Assembly (NCBI GenBank): GCA_903927685.1
Contig: CAIYOB010000750.1
Location: 1 to 36,038 of the forward strand
Length of the DNA stretch: 36,038 nucleotides
From: an uncultured Planctomycetaceae bacterium
GTDB taxonomy: Bacteria > Planctomycetota > Planctomycetia > Pirellulales > Pirellulaceae
Direction: 5' to 3'
Below the pieces are notes generated by a model, which ran no database searches, was not told the DNA's origin, and saw only the letters and a program-made list of their open reading frames with translations. A program made the translations under genes and the position numbers. Position 1 is the stretch's first letter; each line of letters starts with the position of its first letter. Of this stretch, positions 26,709 to 34,769 are shown in pieces.

Positions 26709-27275
26709 TCACGCAAACGCATTCTCCAATTCGTCGATCAACGCCCGCTCGGCCTTGGAGATCTTGCTGCCCAGTCCGAGCAGACCGCCGGCCGCCTCGG
26801 CGACCTTGTGGGCCAGCTTCAGTGTGTCACTCTTCAGCTTGGCCACTTCTTTCGGCGTCAGTTGCTTGCACAGGCCCTGCACGTAGTGCTCCCAGGCTTC
26901 GAGCATCTGGCGGCTGGGACGCTCGTTCAACCAGTGCTCCAGCAGCGGATAATGGCCGTCCTTAGGTTCGATTCCGGCATCTCGCGCCGCCTGGATGATG
27001 GCCTCCCGCTCTTCGGGCCTGACACTGCCGTCGGCCCAGGCGACTTGCACCAATGGCACCACGTGGATGGCGGCTAAAGCCTCGGGGCTGATTTCCAGTT
27101 CGACCAACCGGTCCAGCACCGCCTCGTCCTGAACGCCGGACACGGCGGCCAATTGAGCTCGGCGGTCCTTCTTCTCCAACCGTCGGCGGAATTCGTTCAG
27201 CAATTCCTGATCGCGAGCATGAAAGAATGCATCCACCAGCGACTGGCTGCGGTTTCCTGAGGATTCTCCTGTCAT
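26709..27275 (-). CDS. TerB-like helical protein
   Basis: A 188-residue, mostly helical, charged protein. The segment [20 protein letters not shown] is the AxADGxxxxxE signature of TerB-like domains, which bind metal through acidic residues and occur in tellurite-resistance and stress or defence contexts. The N-terminal 50 residues are rich in charged heptads and may be a coiled coil. The C-terminus ([25 protein letters not shown]) can form an amphipathic helix pair. There is no signal peptide. AAAGGAGT lies before ATG 27275. It is the first gene of the three-gene unit with the Tm-1-like pair. The TerB assignment is by motif and a specific role is not known. Confidence 0.7.
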   Translation of the reverse strand: MTGESSGNRSQSLVDAFFHARDQELLNEFRRRLEKKDRRAQLAAVSGVQDEAVLDRLVELEISPEALAAIHVVPLVQVAWADGSVRPEEREAIIQAARDAGIEPKDGHYPLLEHWLNERPSRQMLEAWEHYVQGLCKQLTPKEVAKLKSDTLKLAHKVAEAAGGLLGLGSKISKAERALIDELENAFA

Positions 27276-27387
27276 TCGGTACTCCTTTGCTCGTTGTGTC
27301 CGTTCCGGCCGCCTTAGCGCCGTGGGCTTGATACGTTATGCTGCATCCCTTTCTGACTCCCCATCCCAGCACCAGCGAGGAATCGGC

Positions 27388-27834
27388 ATGACGACTGCAA
27401 CGATCAAGACCACCCGTGGGACTATAAAGATTAAACTGTTCGCTGACAAGACGCCGAAGACCGTGGCAAACTTTGTCAAGCTGGCGAACAAGGGTTTCTA
27501 CAACGGCCTGAAGTTCCACCGGGTCATCGCCGACTTTATGATCCAGACCGGCTGTCCGGAAGGCAGCGGGCGCGGCGGGCCCGGCTATCGCTTTGCGGAC
27601 GAGTTTCATCCGGAATTGAAGCACGATGGCCCGGGCGTCCTGTCCATGGCCAACGCCGGCCCGAACACCAATGGGTCCCAGTTCTTCATCACGCACGTCC
27701 CCTGCCCGCACCTGGACGGTAAGCACTCGGTGTTTGGCCGCGTCATCGAAGGCCAGGACGTCGTCAATGCGATCCGCCAGGGCGACAAGATGGAGAGCGT
27801 GACGATCAGCGAGGACCAACCGCCGGCAGAGTGA
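27388..27834 (+). CDS. Cyclophilin-type peptidyl-prolyl cis-trans isomerase
   Basis: A 148-residue single-domain cyclophilin, of bacterial PpiB size, without signal peptide, so it folds proteins in the cytoplasm. The active-site segments are present: [13 protein letters not shown] with Arg45 and Gln53, and [10 protein letters not shown] with Gln98 and Phe100, at the usual spacings (CypA Arg55/Gln63 and Gln111/Phe113). The tryptophan that binds cyclosporin in human CypA is replaced by His in LDGKHSVFG, as in many bacterial forms. ATG 27388 has GAGGA seven bases upstream; the frame extends to GTG 27322 but that part has no family similarity. It is divergent from the TerB-like gene and 212 nt before recA. 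Confidence 0.93.
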   Translation: MTTATIKTTRGTIKIKLFADKTPKTVANFVKLANKGFYNGLKFHRVIADFMIQTGCPEGSGRGGPGYRFADEFHPELKHDGPGVLSMANAGPNTNGSQFFITHVPCPHLDGKHSVFGRVIEGQDVVNAIRQGDKMESVTISEDQPPAE

Positions 27835-28008
27835 TTCCCTGCGCGGAGTCGGACCGGACTCCAGGAATTCCCGTTTCGAGCTTGAGCCAACCGCCGGGCG
27901 GCACGCGTGACCAAACGTGTCCACCCGGCGGCGATGTTTCTTGCGGAGGCGAACGACGGGCAGGAAAAGAAGAGTTGGACGGGGCCCGGCCGGCCGCCAC
28001 TACTTGCA

Positions 28009-28022
28009 AGTTCTCAAGAACT
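28009..28022 (+). promoter_or_regulatory. LexA-like operator palindrome upstream of recA
   Basis: AGTTCT-CA-AGAACT is a perfect 14-nt inverted repeat, readable as GTTC-N4-GAAC, ending 24 nt before the recA start. It resembles the TGTTC-N4-GAACA LexA motif reported for Verrucomicrobia, a sister phylum (recalled). Possible promoters around it are TTGGAC (27975-27980) with a poor -10, or TTGCAA (28004-28009)-N17-CATAAA; neither is strong. Confidence 0.55.
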
Positions 28023-28046
28023 CGTCCATAAAGGGAGTGCGTTCCG

Positions 28047-29168
28047 ATGGTCACCCAAGTTGAAGCGAGCCGGACTATGTCGAAGAAAACCACGAAAAAC
28101 GGCGAAGCCGCCGAGGAAGTCGTCACCACCAGCAGCAAGGCCAAGTCCGTATTCGAGGACAACGTCAATCTGCGGACCGCGTTGAAGCAGATCGAGAAGC
28201 AATTCGGCGAGGGGTCGATCATGCCCTTGGGCGCCGACCAGCGTGGGCCCATTCCAGGCATCTCCACGGGCAGCCTGTCGCTGGATATCGCGCTGGGCGG
28301 GCAAGGCATTCCGCGCGGCCGGATCATCGAGGTCTTCGGCCCGGAGTCCAGCGGCAAGACGACGCTCGCCTTGCACGTCGCCGCCCAAGCCCAAAAGATC
28401 GGCGGCGTGTCTGCGATCATCGATGCAGAACACGCGTTCGATCCCGTGTGGGCCAAGAAACTGGGCGTGGAACTGGATACACTGCTGGTCAGCCAGCCGA
28501 CCTCGGGCGAAGAGGCGATGCAGATCGCCGAGTTGTTGATCAAGTCCAACGCCGTGGATGTGATCATCGTCGACTCGGTGGCGGCACTGGTGCCCAAGCA
28601 GGAATTGGAGGGCGAAATCGGCGACTCGCACGTCGGCTTGCAGGCCCGCCTGATGAGCCAATCGATGCGCAAGCTGACGGGCGCAATCGCCAAGAGCAAG
28701 ACGGCCGTGATCTTCATCAACCAGATCCGCGAGAAGATCGGGGTCATGTTCGGCAGCCCCGAAACCACCCCCGGCGGCCGCGCTCTGAAATTCTACGCCT
28801 CCTGCCGGATCGACGTCCGCCGCATCGGTCAACTGAAGGAAGGCGAGGAGGTCGTCGGCCAGCGAGTCCGCGCCAAGGTCGTCAAGAACAAGGTTGCTCC
28901 GCCGTTCCGCGTGGCCGAATTCGACATGATGCAGACCAACGGCATCAGCTACGAAGGTGACCTGCTGGACCTGGGCGTGACCAGCAAGGTGGTCGCACGC
29001 AGCGGAGCTTGGTTCAAGTACGGCGAAACGTACCTGGGCCAAGGCAAGGAAAAGGCTCGCGCTTTCCTGATCGAGAATCCCGAGGTCACGGCGGAGATCC
29101 ATCAGAAGATCCTTGGCGCGGGAGCCGCCGGCATTGCCGTGGCGTCTGCCGGCGAGGGTGAAGGGTGA
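28047..29168 (+). CDS. recA: Recombinase A
   Basis: A 373-residue RecA. It forms filaments on single-stranded DNA, drives homologous pairing and triggers LexA self-cleavage. The Walker A motif GPESSGKT is at 98-105; the motif after it, [10 protein letters not shown], has Phe where E. coli has Leu. [10 protein letters not shown] is Walker [14 protein letters not shown] is the loop 1 region and [13 protein letters not shown] the loop 2/Gly-rich region. The N-terminus is about 30 residues longer than in E. coli and Lys/Ser/Thr-rich; the C-terminus is short and Gly/Ala-rich instead of strongly acidic. ATG 28047 is preferred, with AAGGGAG upstream; ATG 28077 is a weaker alternative. A LexA-like palindrome precedes it and an HtrA-like protease gene follows after 10 nt. 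Confidence 0.98.
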   Translation: MVTQVEASRTMSKKTTKNGEAAEEVVTTSSKAKSVFEDNVNLRTALKQIEKQFGEGSIMPLGADQRGPIPGISTGSLSLDIALGGQGIPRGRIIEVFGPESSGKTTLALHVAAQAQKIGGVSAIIDAEHAFDPVWAKKLGVELDTLLVSQPTSGEEAMQIAELLIKSNAVDVIIVDSVAALVPKQELEGEIGDSHVGLQARLMSQSMRKLTGAIAKSKTAVIFINQIREKIGVMFGSPETTPGGRALKFYASCRIDVRRIGQLKEGEEVVGQRVRAKVVKNKVAPPFRVAEFDMMQTNGISYEGDLLDLGVTSKVVARSGAWFKYGETYLGQGKEKARAFLIENPEVTAEIHQKILGAGAAGIAVASAGEGEG

Positions 29169-29178
29169 GCGGCCGGTC

Positions 29179-30723
29179 ATGAGAACGTTGGCGGTCAAAT
29201 TCCTTGCCGGCGACTGCGGCACCCGCGAGCATCCCGGTCGATGGGGTGCGTCGCGGCTGGTGCTGACCCTGTTGGCGGTGGCGTCTTGTCCGTGGCCGAG
29301 GCCGCTGTCTGCCCAAGAGCCTACCGCCCTGGAGGCGGCCGCGACGCTGGAGAAGACACTCGTCGAGGCCATTGCCCGGGCGGAGAAATCCGTGGTGGCA
29401 ATCGCTCGCTATCGCAAGGGCCGCGCGCCGCAAAGACCTGCCGACGACCCGTCTATCCCGTTCGCCCCCGGACAGCCCGGCGGTGCGGATGAACCGGCAC
29501 CGAACGAATACGCCACCGGTGTGGTCATTGATCCGCAGGGATATATCTTGACCAATTATCATGTCCTGGGCGATCCGGCCGAGAACGACTACCGGATTTG
29601 GGTCAACCGGCGGCCTTTCAACGCCATCGGCGTCCAGAAAGTCGACCATGTGACCGCTGGCGATCCCTGGACCGACCTGGCAGTGCTCAAGATCGAAGCC
29701 ACGGACCTGGAACCGGTTGCCTTTGGCGACACCAAGGACCTGCGCAAAGGTCAACTCGTCATCGCTCTGGGCAACCCCTACGGCATTGCCAGGGACGGCC
29801 AGGTCAGCGCCAGTTGGGGGATCATCTCGAACCTCGGGCGGCCGCTGCCGGTCGCCGGCGCGGACGCCGATCCGGCCAAGGAATCACTGTACCGCTACGG
29901 CGGGCTGATCCAGACCGATGTCCGGCTGAACCTGGGGACCAGCGGCGGTGCGCTGGTGAACCTGAAAGGTGAAATGATCGGCCTGACGACAGCCCTGGCG
30001 GCCAGCGAAGGCTACGAACGCTCGCTGGGCTTTGCGATCCCTGTCGATGACGTCTTTCTCCGGACGGTCGAAACACTCAAGACTGGGCATAAGGCCGAAT
30101 TCGGATTCCTGGGCGTGTCGCCCGAGAACCTGCCCGATGCCATGCTTCGCGCGGGCCAGCATGGCGCCGTGTTGGTTCACGTGGTTTCCGGAACGCCCGG
30201 TTCGGCTGCCGGCCTGGCGGAGGGCGACATCGTGACGCACGTCAACGGCACGCCCGTGTACGACCGCGGCTCGCTGATGCACGAGTTGGGCAGACAGCCC
30301 GTCGCGGCCGAGATCAAACTGACCGCGGAACGCGGGGCCGAGGTAGGACGTCCCGGGCGCGTCGTTCAGGCGACCGCCAAGTTGTCCAAGCGGCACTCGA
30401 CCGGCGCGCGGCCCCCGTATTCACTCGTCGCCGATCCGCGTTGGCGAGGGATGCAGGTCGATTATGCCACGGCCCTGCCTCAGGCCCTGATGCGGCAGGC
30501 CTGGCCACAAGGGGTCTCCTCCAGCAGTCTGGCGGTGATCGATGTGGAGCGAGATTCCGCGTGCTGGAAGGCGGGACTGCGTCCGGGGACCGTCTTCAGC
30601 CACGTCGACGGCCAAGCCGTCACGACGCCCCCGGAGTTCTTCGCCGCGGTGATCGACAAGTCCGGTCCGGTCCGACTCCAACGCATCTCGGATCCGCCCG
30701 GCGAAATCACGGTTGCGCCGTGA
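29179..30723 (+). CDS. HtrA/DegP-like S1C serine protease with two PDZ domains
   Basis: A 514-residue exported trypsin-like protease. The catalytic triad is complete: His128 (TNYHVLG), Asp166 (WTDLAVLK) and Ser255 (LGTSGGAL, in place of the usual GNSGGPL). A hydrophobic export segment (LVLTLLAVAS) ends near PLSAQE at about residue 45, after an unusually long polar N-terminus. PDZ1 spans about 309-385 and a more divergent PDZ2 about 423-505. The family degrades or refolds damaged proteins in the periplasm. The segment after Ser and the linker RGARPPYSL-like region vary from DegP. ATG 29179 follows the recA stop by 10 nt, so it is probably cotranscribed with recA and could be DNA-damage induced. 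A strong hairpin follows the gene. Confidence 0.9.
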   Translation: MRTLAVKFLAGDCGTREHPGRWGASRLVLTLLAVASCPWPRPLSAQEPTALEAAATLEKTLVEAIARAEKSVVAIARYRKGRAPQRPADDPSIPFAPGQPGGADEPAPNEYATGVVIDPQGYILTNYHVLGDPAENDYRIWVNRRPFNAIGVQKVDHVTAGDPWTDLAVLKIEATDLEPVAFGDTKDLRKGQLVIALGNPYGIARDGQVSASWGIISNLGRPLPVAGADADPAKESLYRYGGLIQTDVRLNLGTSGGALVNLKGEMIGLTTALAASEGYERSLGFAIPVDDVFLRTVETLKTGHKAEFGFLGVSPENLPDAMLRAGQHGAVLVHVVSGTPGSAAGLAEGDIVTHVNGTPVYDRGSLMHELGRQPVAAEIKLTAERGAEVGRPGRVVQATAKLSKRHSTGARPPYSLVADPRWRGMQVDYATALPQALMRQAWPQGVSSSSLAVIDVERDSACWKAGLRPGTVFSHVDGQAVTTPPEFFAAVIDKSGPVRLQRISDPPGEITVAP

Positions 30724-30739
30724 GCCGCCGACGGAGTTC

Positions 30740-30761
30740 ACCCTCCCGCGGGCGGGAGGGT
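30740..30761. terminator. Strong hairpin between convergent protease and BBP7 genes
   Basis: ACCCTCCCG (30740-30748), loop CGGG, then CGGGAGGGT (30753-30761) form a perfect 9-bp stem 16 nt after the protease stop. Only a short TT follows. The position between two convergent genes supports a bidirectional terminator. Confidence 0.65.
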
Positions 30762-30813
30762 TGGACGCGGTCGAGGCCGGGGAGGGCAGATAGCTCGGGC
30801 TGGCCACCCGCCC

Positions 30814-32034
30814 CTAGCGCCGCCACTCGACCCCCAGGTTGATCCCCTGGACACAGAGCGACGTCGTGTCCATGCCGGCTTGCGGATGGAGCGGCCCGCC
30901 GATGTCCAAGTCGATCTGGTCGCCCGTCCGCAGCGCATCGGTCAGCCACAGCAGCGAGTAGCCGGCCCGCAGGCTGAGCGACGACGTGACGCTATAGCCG
31001 ACGTTCACGCCCAGCTCGGGAAGGAACGCAAATTCGGTGTCGCTATAGTGGCCGATGTTCGTGGCTTGCGCCAGCAGACCCGAGGGTTGCACGCTCGGAG
31101 GCAGGGAGGTCTGCGTGCGTCCGCCGATGTCCAGTCGCTGATGGACTCCGCCCACGCCCAGCTTGGTCAGTGCGTCCAGCGACCAACGCCCCCGCTGCAT
31201 TTCAGCGGCCAGCCCGATCTCGGCACCATGAAAGTCATTCTGGCTGGCGAACTCGTCCCGGGACTGGGTGGGGATCGTGTCGAACACGAGCAGATCCTGG
31301 TCGATCGTCAAGCGTTCGCGAAAGCGAAAGTAGCGATAGCCTCCCAAGATCGCGACCTGCCCCTGACCATCCTTAAGCCAGGCCCTGCGCAGCAGCAGAC
31401 CGGTCGAGTTCACGTCGCTGGACGTGTCGATCCCTATTCGCCCCGTCACCAAGCCCGGCAGCGCGACCCACTGGGCGTCTGGTATGCCGCCAAGATTCCC
31501 GTTGAAGAATGGCCGAGCCAAGAGCGGTTGGTCGCTTCCCGTCGCCTGGTAGCCGCCGCCAGCGTCTCCAAGGTAGGAGTAATGCCCTTCGAGGCCCCAC
31601 GTCTGGCAGTCGTCCAGCCAAGCGCCAAGCGTCAGTCGCACGCCGTGACGCAGTTCGTCGTCGACACTTTCGTCGCCAAAGAGGACTGTGGTTCCGGGCC
31701 GCCCCAGAACGCCTGTCGTCACGAGCGGCGGCAGGCGGTTCCCCTGGACCCACCACATCAGATAATCGGCGCGAACCCACCAGCGCTCGGCATATTGGCC
31801 ATCCTCCGGCGGACACGCGTCCCCCGGAAGGTCGTCCCAGGCGTCGGTCTCCGCCGCTTCGCCACACGTTCCGTCCTCGCAGACCACGTGGTCTCGCACG
31901 TAGTCGTGCACGCCCGCGGCGCGTTCGGGCGAGGTAAACCTCAGTTCGGCCAGAGCCAGTTGGGGCAGCAACAGCAGCAAGGTCCCCACGCTGGCAGATC
32001 GGACCCGCTGGCCCACCTTTCTCAGACGAATCAT
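30814..32034 (-). CDS. BBP7-family outer-membrane beta-barrel protein
   Basis: A 406-residue exported protein. The start MIRLRKVGQRVRSASVGTLLLLLPQLALA is a signal peptide with likely cleavage after ALA. The body matches the planctomycete BBP7 (PF07585-type) barrel family: WWVRADYLMWWVQGNRLPPLVTT near residue 85, then alternating aromatic/polar strands such as WGLEGHYSYLGD, AILGGYRYFRFRERL, FHGAEIGLAAEM and LRAGYSLLWLTDAL. The C-terminal GINLGVEWRR ends in an aromatic-rich strand as barrels do. Two Cys pairs lie in the early region (VVCEDGTCGE; DDCQTW). Cargo or function of the family is unknown. AAGGAG precedes ATG 32034; upstream codons to 32118 are not used. Confidence 0.87.
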   Translation of the reverse strand: MIRLRKVGQRVRSASVGTLLLLLPQLALAELRFTSPERAAGVHDYVRDHVVCEDGTCGEAAETDAWDDLPGDACPPEDGQYAERWWVRADYLMWWVQGNRLPPLVTTGVLGRPGTTVLFGDESVDDELRHGVRLTLGAWLDDCQTWGLEGHYSYLGDAGGGYQATGSDQPLLARPFFNGNLGGIPDAQWVALPGLVTGRIGIDTSSDVNSTGLLLRRAWLKDGQGQVAILGGYRYFRFRERLTIDQDLLVFDTIPTQSRDEFASQNDFHGAEIGLAAEMQRGRWSLDALTKLGVGGVHQRLDIGGRTQTSLPPSVQPSGLLAQATNIGHYSDTEFAFLPELGVNVGYSVTSSLSLRAGYSLLWLTDALRTGDQIDLDIGGPLHPQAGMDTTSLCVQGINLGVEWRR

Positions 32035-32401
32035 CGGAACAACTCCTTTTTCTCGGGGCACCGGCGCATTCCGTTTTTCCGCCCCCAGCGGCCAATAGCA
32101 CCGCGTCTGCCGGGGCACCCGAGAGCGTTATCGTGACGCGGATGCCACGGGAACAAGTTTCTTTGCCGTGGATCGGTCTTTACGGCTCTCAGCGAACGCG
32201 CCGAAGCTGCTGGCCGAACGCGTCGAGACGCTGAAGCGACGAACGCGGAAAAGGCCGGTCGTGTGACCTGCGCCGAGCGTGGGACGCGGGACGGAAAAAC
32301 GGCGTCGGAAACCGGTCCGTGGGCTTGGCCGATCCCTGCGGGTGGGTTAGCCTGTCGGGTTTCACGTTCCGTCGCGCCGAACACGGAGGAGAAAACACCC
32401 C
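32035..32401. other. Divergent intergenic region between BBP7 and HemQ genes
   Basis: No gene is seen. It contains the Shine-Dalgarno sites of both genes, a candidate promoter for the plus-strand gene, and a loose stem CCACGG/CCGTGG with a 15-nt loop near 32135-32160. A minus-strand promoter with -10 GATAAC near 32128 is possible but weak. Confidence 0.5.
32325..32353 (+). promoter_or_regulatory. Possible sigma70-type promoter of hemQ
   Basis: TTGGCC (32325-32330), a 17-nt spacer and TAGCCT (32348-32353). The -10 keeps the key T, A and final T only. Predicted leader is about 40 nt, containing the GGAGGAG ribosome-binding site. Confidence 0.35.
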
Positions 32402-33253
32402 ATGACGACCGGTCATCCCGACCATTCCACTTCCCAGGAAGTCTCGTTGGTTCCGCTGGAAGGTTGGCACTGCAGCCACTTGTATTACACGTTCGATCGC
32501 AAGGTTTTGTCCCAGCTGGCCGCAGCGGACATCCACGCGGGAAGCGAGCAGTTGATCGCCATTCTTGATCCGGCGGCGCCGGATGCCACGGCGCGGCTGC
32601 AAACCAGCGTTGTCAGCGGTCAGAAGGCCGATTTCGGCTTGATGCTGATGGATCCCGATCCGTTGAATATCGACCGTGTCCACCAACGTCTGCTCGCCAG
32701 TCGCCTGGGCCCCGCACTGCGTCCGGCCTATTCATTCGTGTCGCTGAGCGAAGTGTCGGAGTACGTGCCCACGGTCCAGCAGTATGCCGAACGTCTGATC
32801 CGGGAAGGCGAAAGCGAGGAGAGTGCGGCCTTCAAAACCAAAGTCCGCGCATACGAGGCGCGGCTGCCGGCCATGAACCGCCAGCGGCTGACTCCCGAGT
32901 TTCCCCAGTGGCCCGCCACCTGCTTCTATCCGATGAACAAGCGGCGCGAGGTGGGAGCCAACTGGTTCACGCTGCCATTCGCCGAGCGGAACAGGATGAT
33001 GGCCGAACACGCGCGGAGCGGGATCGAGTTTGCGGGCAAGGTCTCGCAGTTGATCACCGTCGGCGTCGGCGTCGAGGATTGGGAGTGGGGCGTAACGCTG
33101 TGGGCTCGCAATCCCCAATTCCTCAAAGAAATCGTCTACCGGATGCGGTTCGACGAAGCGAGTGCGAAATACGCCGAATTCGGTCCGTTCTACGCGAGCT
33201 ATGTCATGTCCCCCGCAGCGATGCTCGAGCATTGCCGAGTGTGCGGGGGATAG
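32402..33253 (+). CDS. hemQ: Coproheme decarboxylase HemQ (chlorite dismutase family)
   Basis: A 283-residue protein of the chlorite dismutase/HemQ family. The conserved block FYPMNKRREVGANWFTLP carries Tyr176, and AEHARSG carries His203; their 27-residue spacing equals that of catalytic Tyr and haem-ligating His in Gram-positive HemQ (Tyr145/His172 numbering). HemQ removes two propionate carboxyls from coproheme III with peroxide, the last step of the coproporphyrin-dependent haem pathway. There is no Arg/Gln distal cue clear enough to suggest a true chlorite dismutase, so haem synthesis is preferred. The C-terminus EHCRVCGG carries an extra CxxC. GGAGGAG precedes ATG 32402. It is monocistronic, with convergent genes downstream. 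Confidence 0.85.
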   Translation: MTTGHPDHSTSQEVSLVPLEGWHCSHLYYTFDRKVLSQLAAADIHAGSEQLIAILDPAAPDATARLQTSVVSGQKADFGLMLMDPDPLNIDRVHQRLLASRLGPALRPAYSFVSLSEVSEYVPTVQQYAERLIREGESEESAAFKTKVRAYEARLPAMNRQRLTPEFPQWPATCFYPMNKRREVGANWFTLPFAERNRMMAEHARSGIEFAGKVSQLITVGVGVEDWEWGVTLWARNPQFLKEIVYRMRFDEASAKYAEFGPFYASYVMSPAAMLEHCRVCGG

Positions 33254-33257
33254 GAAA

Positions 33258-33285
33258 CCCCTCGCCGCCGTTATTGGGCGAGGGG
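33258..33285. terminator. Bidirectional terminator hairpin
   Basis: CCCCTCGCC (33258-33266), a 10-nt loop and GGCGAGGGG (33277-33285) form a perfect 9-bp stem five bases after the hemQ stop and 18 bases beyond the end of the convergent lipoprotein gene. Confidence 0.6.
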
Positions 33286-33303
33286 GGTGATCTCGCGTAT
33301 GCG

Positions 33304-33519
33304 TTACTCGACGCTGGGCAGCGCGGGAGCCTTGGCGGCGCCTGCCTGCTCGGCGGGCGCAACCTGAGCACCGCCGCCGGTCGCGCCAGCGCCCAGTCCC
33401 TGGGGCGGACTGGTTGGCGGCGGAGCCGGTTCCGTCGGCATCTCGACGCTGTTATCCGCGCCGCCACAGCCAACCAAAGACACTGCAATCAGCAAAACAA
33501 ACAGCCTTAACACCCACAT
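33304..33519 (-). CDS. Small proline/alanine-rich lipoprotein
   Basis: A 71-residue protein with a clear lipoprotein signal: MWVLRLFVLLIAVSLVGCGG, lipobox LVGC with Cys18. The mature part is low-complexity, rich in Pro, Ala and Gly, and probably an unstructured linker on the membrane. AAGGAAAGGA lies before ATG 33519. It follows the DUF1559 gene by 27 nt on the same strand. Planctomycete genomes often place such short lipoproteins after DUF1559 genes (recalled), suggesting they work together, but no function is established. Confidence 0.8.
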   Translation of the reverse strand: MWVLRLFVLLIAVSLVGCGGADNSVEMPTEPAPPPTSPPQGLGAGATGGGAQVAPAEQAGAAKAPALPSVE

Positions 33520-33546
33520 CGTTCGTTCGTCCTTTCCTTGTGTCGC

Positions 33547-34557
33547 TCACATCGTCGCATTCGACGGCAACACATTGCCGTCCTTCATGGCACTGATCAT
33601 CCGGAACACGCGGTTGCCCGATACGTCGGTGACGTCCAGCGAGACCGAACGGACGGAGCCATCCACGAGAGCAAACTGCACCATTCCGGAGTGATAGGAC
33701 CCGAATTGCCACCAAGCGCCACGGACTCGCGTAAACGGCGGTGCGTCCCCGGAGGTGTCCGGCTTCAGCCCCCAGGCGGTCGGCAAAGCACTTGCCGAAA
33801 TCCAGGCCAAGTTGAATTCTCGCGTGTTCGCGGCGTTGTGTCCGCCGGCAAACTCGCCAAACAACAGCGTGTTGCTCGTGCCGTCCATAACGTCTGACAT
33901 CGAGTTTGTCGAGCGGTTGCCGAAGACCCCTTCCCAGACATCCCACGACGTGTTGGTACGGCCGAGTCCGCCCGCACAGCCGACGTAATTCGTAATGCCC
34001 AGCGTCGGAATCGGTGGACCGTAGTAATAAATGGTGACGCCGGTCGCGTAATACACGTGCGATAGCCCGAGCCCAACCGTCGGCGTGGCCTGGGTCACGG
34101 ACGGGCACAGGAAGGCACCAATCTTGGCCTGAGCCGCAGTCCAGGTCTGGTACTGCGGGCTCTCGCCGGCAAAAGTGTCATAAAAGGCGATGGTGTTCGC
34201 CGGCTTGTAGGAATCGGGCAGGGCATACTTGACGTCCATCCCGGCCGTGATCTGATCGCTAACGGCATTCAGTTCCATGTACGGCAGGAGAAACGCCAAG
34301 GCCCCAATTCCCTGGTCCAGATCGGTGGTCGCGCCAACCCGGTTGACCAGAGCCCCGGGCGGAAAGACTCGGTAAGTGTCGTGGAAGTTCTGCGCGGCGA
34401 CACCCAGTTGTTTCAGGTTATTCGAGCACTGCGTGCGGCGGGCCGCCTCGCGGGCTGACTGGATGGCCGGCAAGAGCAGTGCCACCAAGATGCCGATGAT
34501 CGCAATGACCACCAGCAGTTCGACAAGTGTAAAACCCCTTTTCGTCCTCGTACACAT
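33547..34557 (-). CDS. DUF1559 pseudopilin-like protein
   Basis: A 336-residue protein of the DUF1559 family, greatly expanded in planctomycetes. The N-terminus [24 protein letters not shown] is a type IV pilin/type II secretion prepilin motif: Gly before the cleavage site, Phe at +1 and Glu at +5, then a hydrophobic helix. [26 protein letters not shown] follows as in all DUF1559 members. The C-terminal half has the family's [10 protein letters not shown] motif. The likely fate is cleavage by a prepilin peptidase and assembly in a pseudopilus or insertion in the membrane; the function is unknown. AGAGGGGA precedes ATG 34557. A good promoter lies about 100 nt upstream. Confidence 0.95.
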   Translation of the reverse strand: MCTRTKRGFTLVELLVVIAIIGILVALLLPAIQSAREAARRTQCSNNLKQLGVAAQNFHDTYRVFPPGALVNRVGATTDLDQGIGALAFLLPYMELNAVSDQITAGMDVKYALPDSYKPANTIAFYDTFAGESPQYQTWTAAQAKIGAFLCPSVTQATPTVGLGLSHVYYATGVTIYYYGPPIPTLGITNYVGCAGGLGRTNTSWDVWEGVFGNRSTNSMSDVMDGTSNTLLFGEFAGGHNAANTREFNLAWISASALPTAWGLKPDTSGDAPPFTRVRGAWWQFGSYHSGMVQFALVDGSVRSVSLDVTDVSGNRVFRMISAMKDGNVLPSNATM

Positions 34558-34663
34558 CGGTACCGTCCCCTCTGTAAAAACGAAGCGTCTTCTCTGAACG
34601 CACGAAAGATATCCGGAGAGGAACCTCGCAGTCCAATAGGTATGTATTCAGGTGGGCTAAAGT

Positions 34664-34692
34664 AGCGTATTCGTGTGAGTGGATTCTGTCAA
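34664..34692 (-). promoter_or_regulatory. Probable sigma70-type promoter of the DUF1559 gene
   Basis: On the minus strand TTGACA (34692-34687) matches the -35 consensus fully, followed by a 17-nt spacer and TACGCT (34669-34664). The region is richer in A+T than the surrounding genes. The leader would be about 100 nt. Confidence 0.6.
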
Positions 34693-34769
34693 TGATCCGC
34701 CGTCATTTATTTGTCGAGGAATTTTCTCCGGGGGGTGGTTCCGGGACTGGGGCGAGACTCCCGCGTCCG

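Noticed and set aside
32402..33253. True chlorite dismutase
   Set aside because: Tyr176 and His203 with HemQ spacing and the YPMNKRR block point to coproheme decarboxylase.
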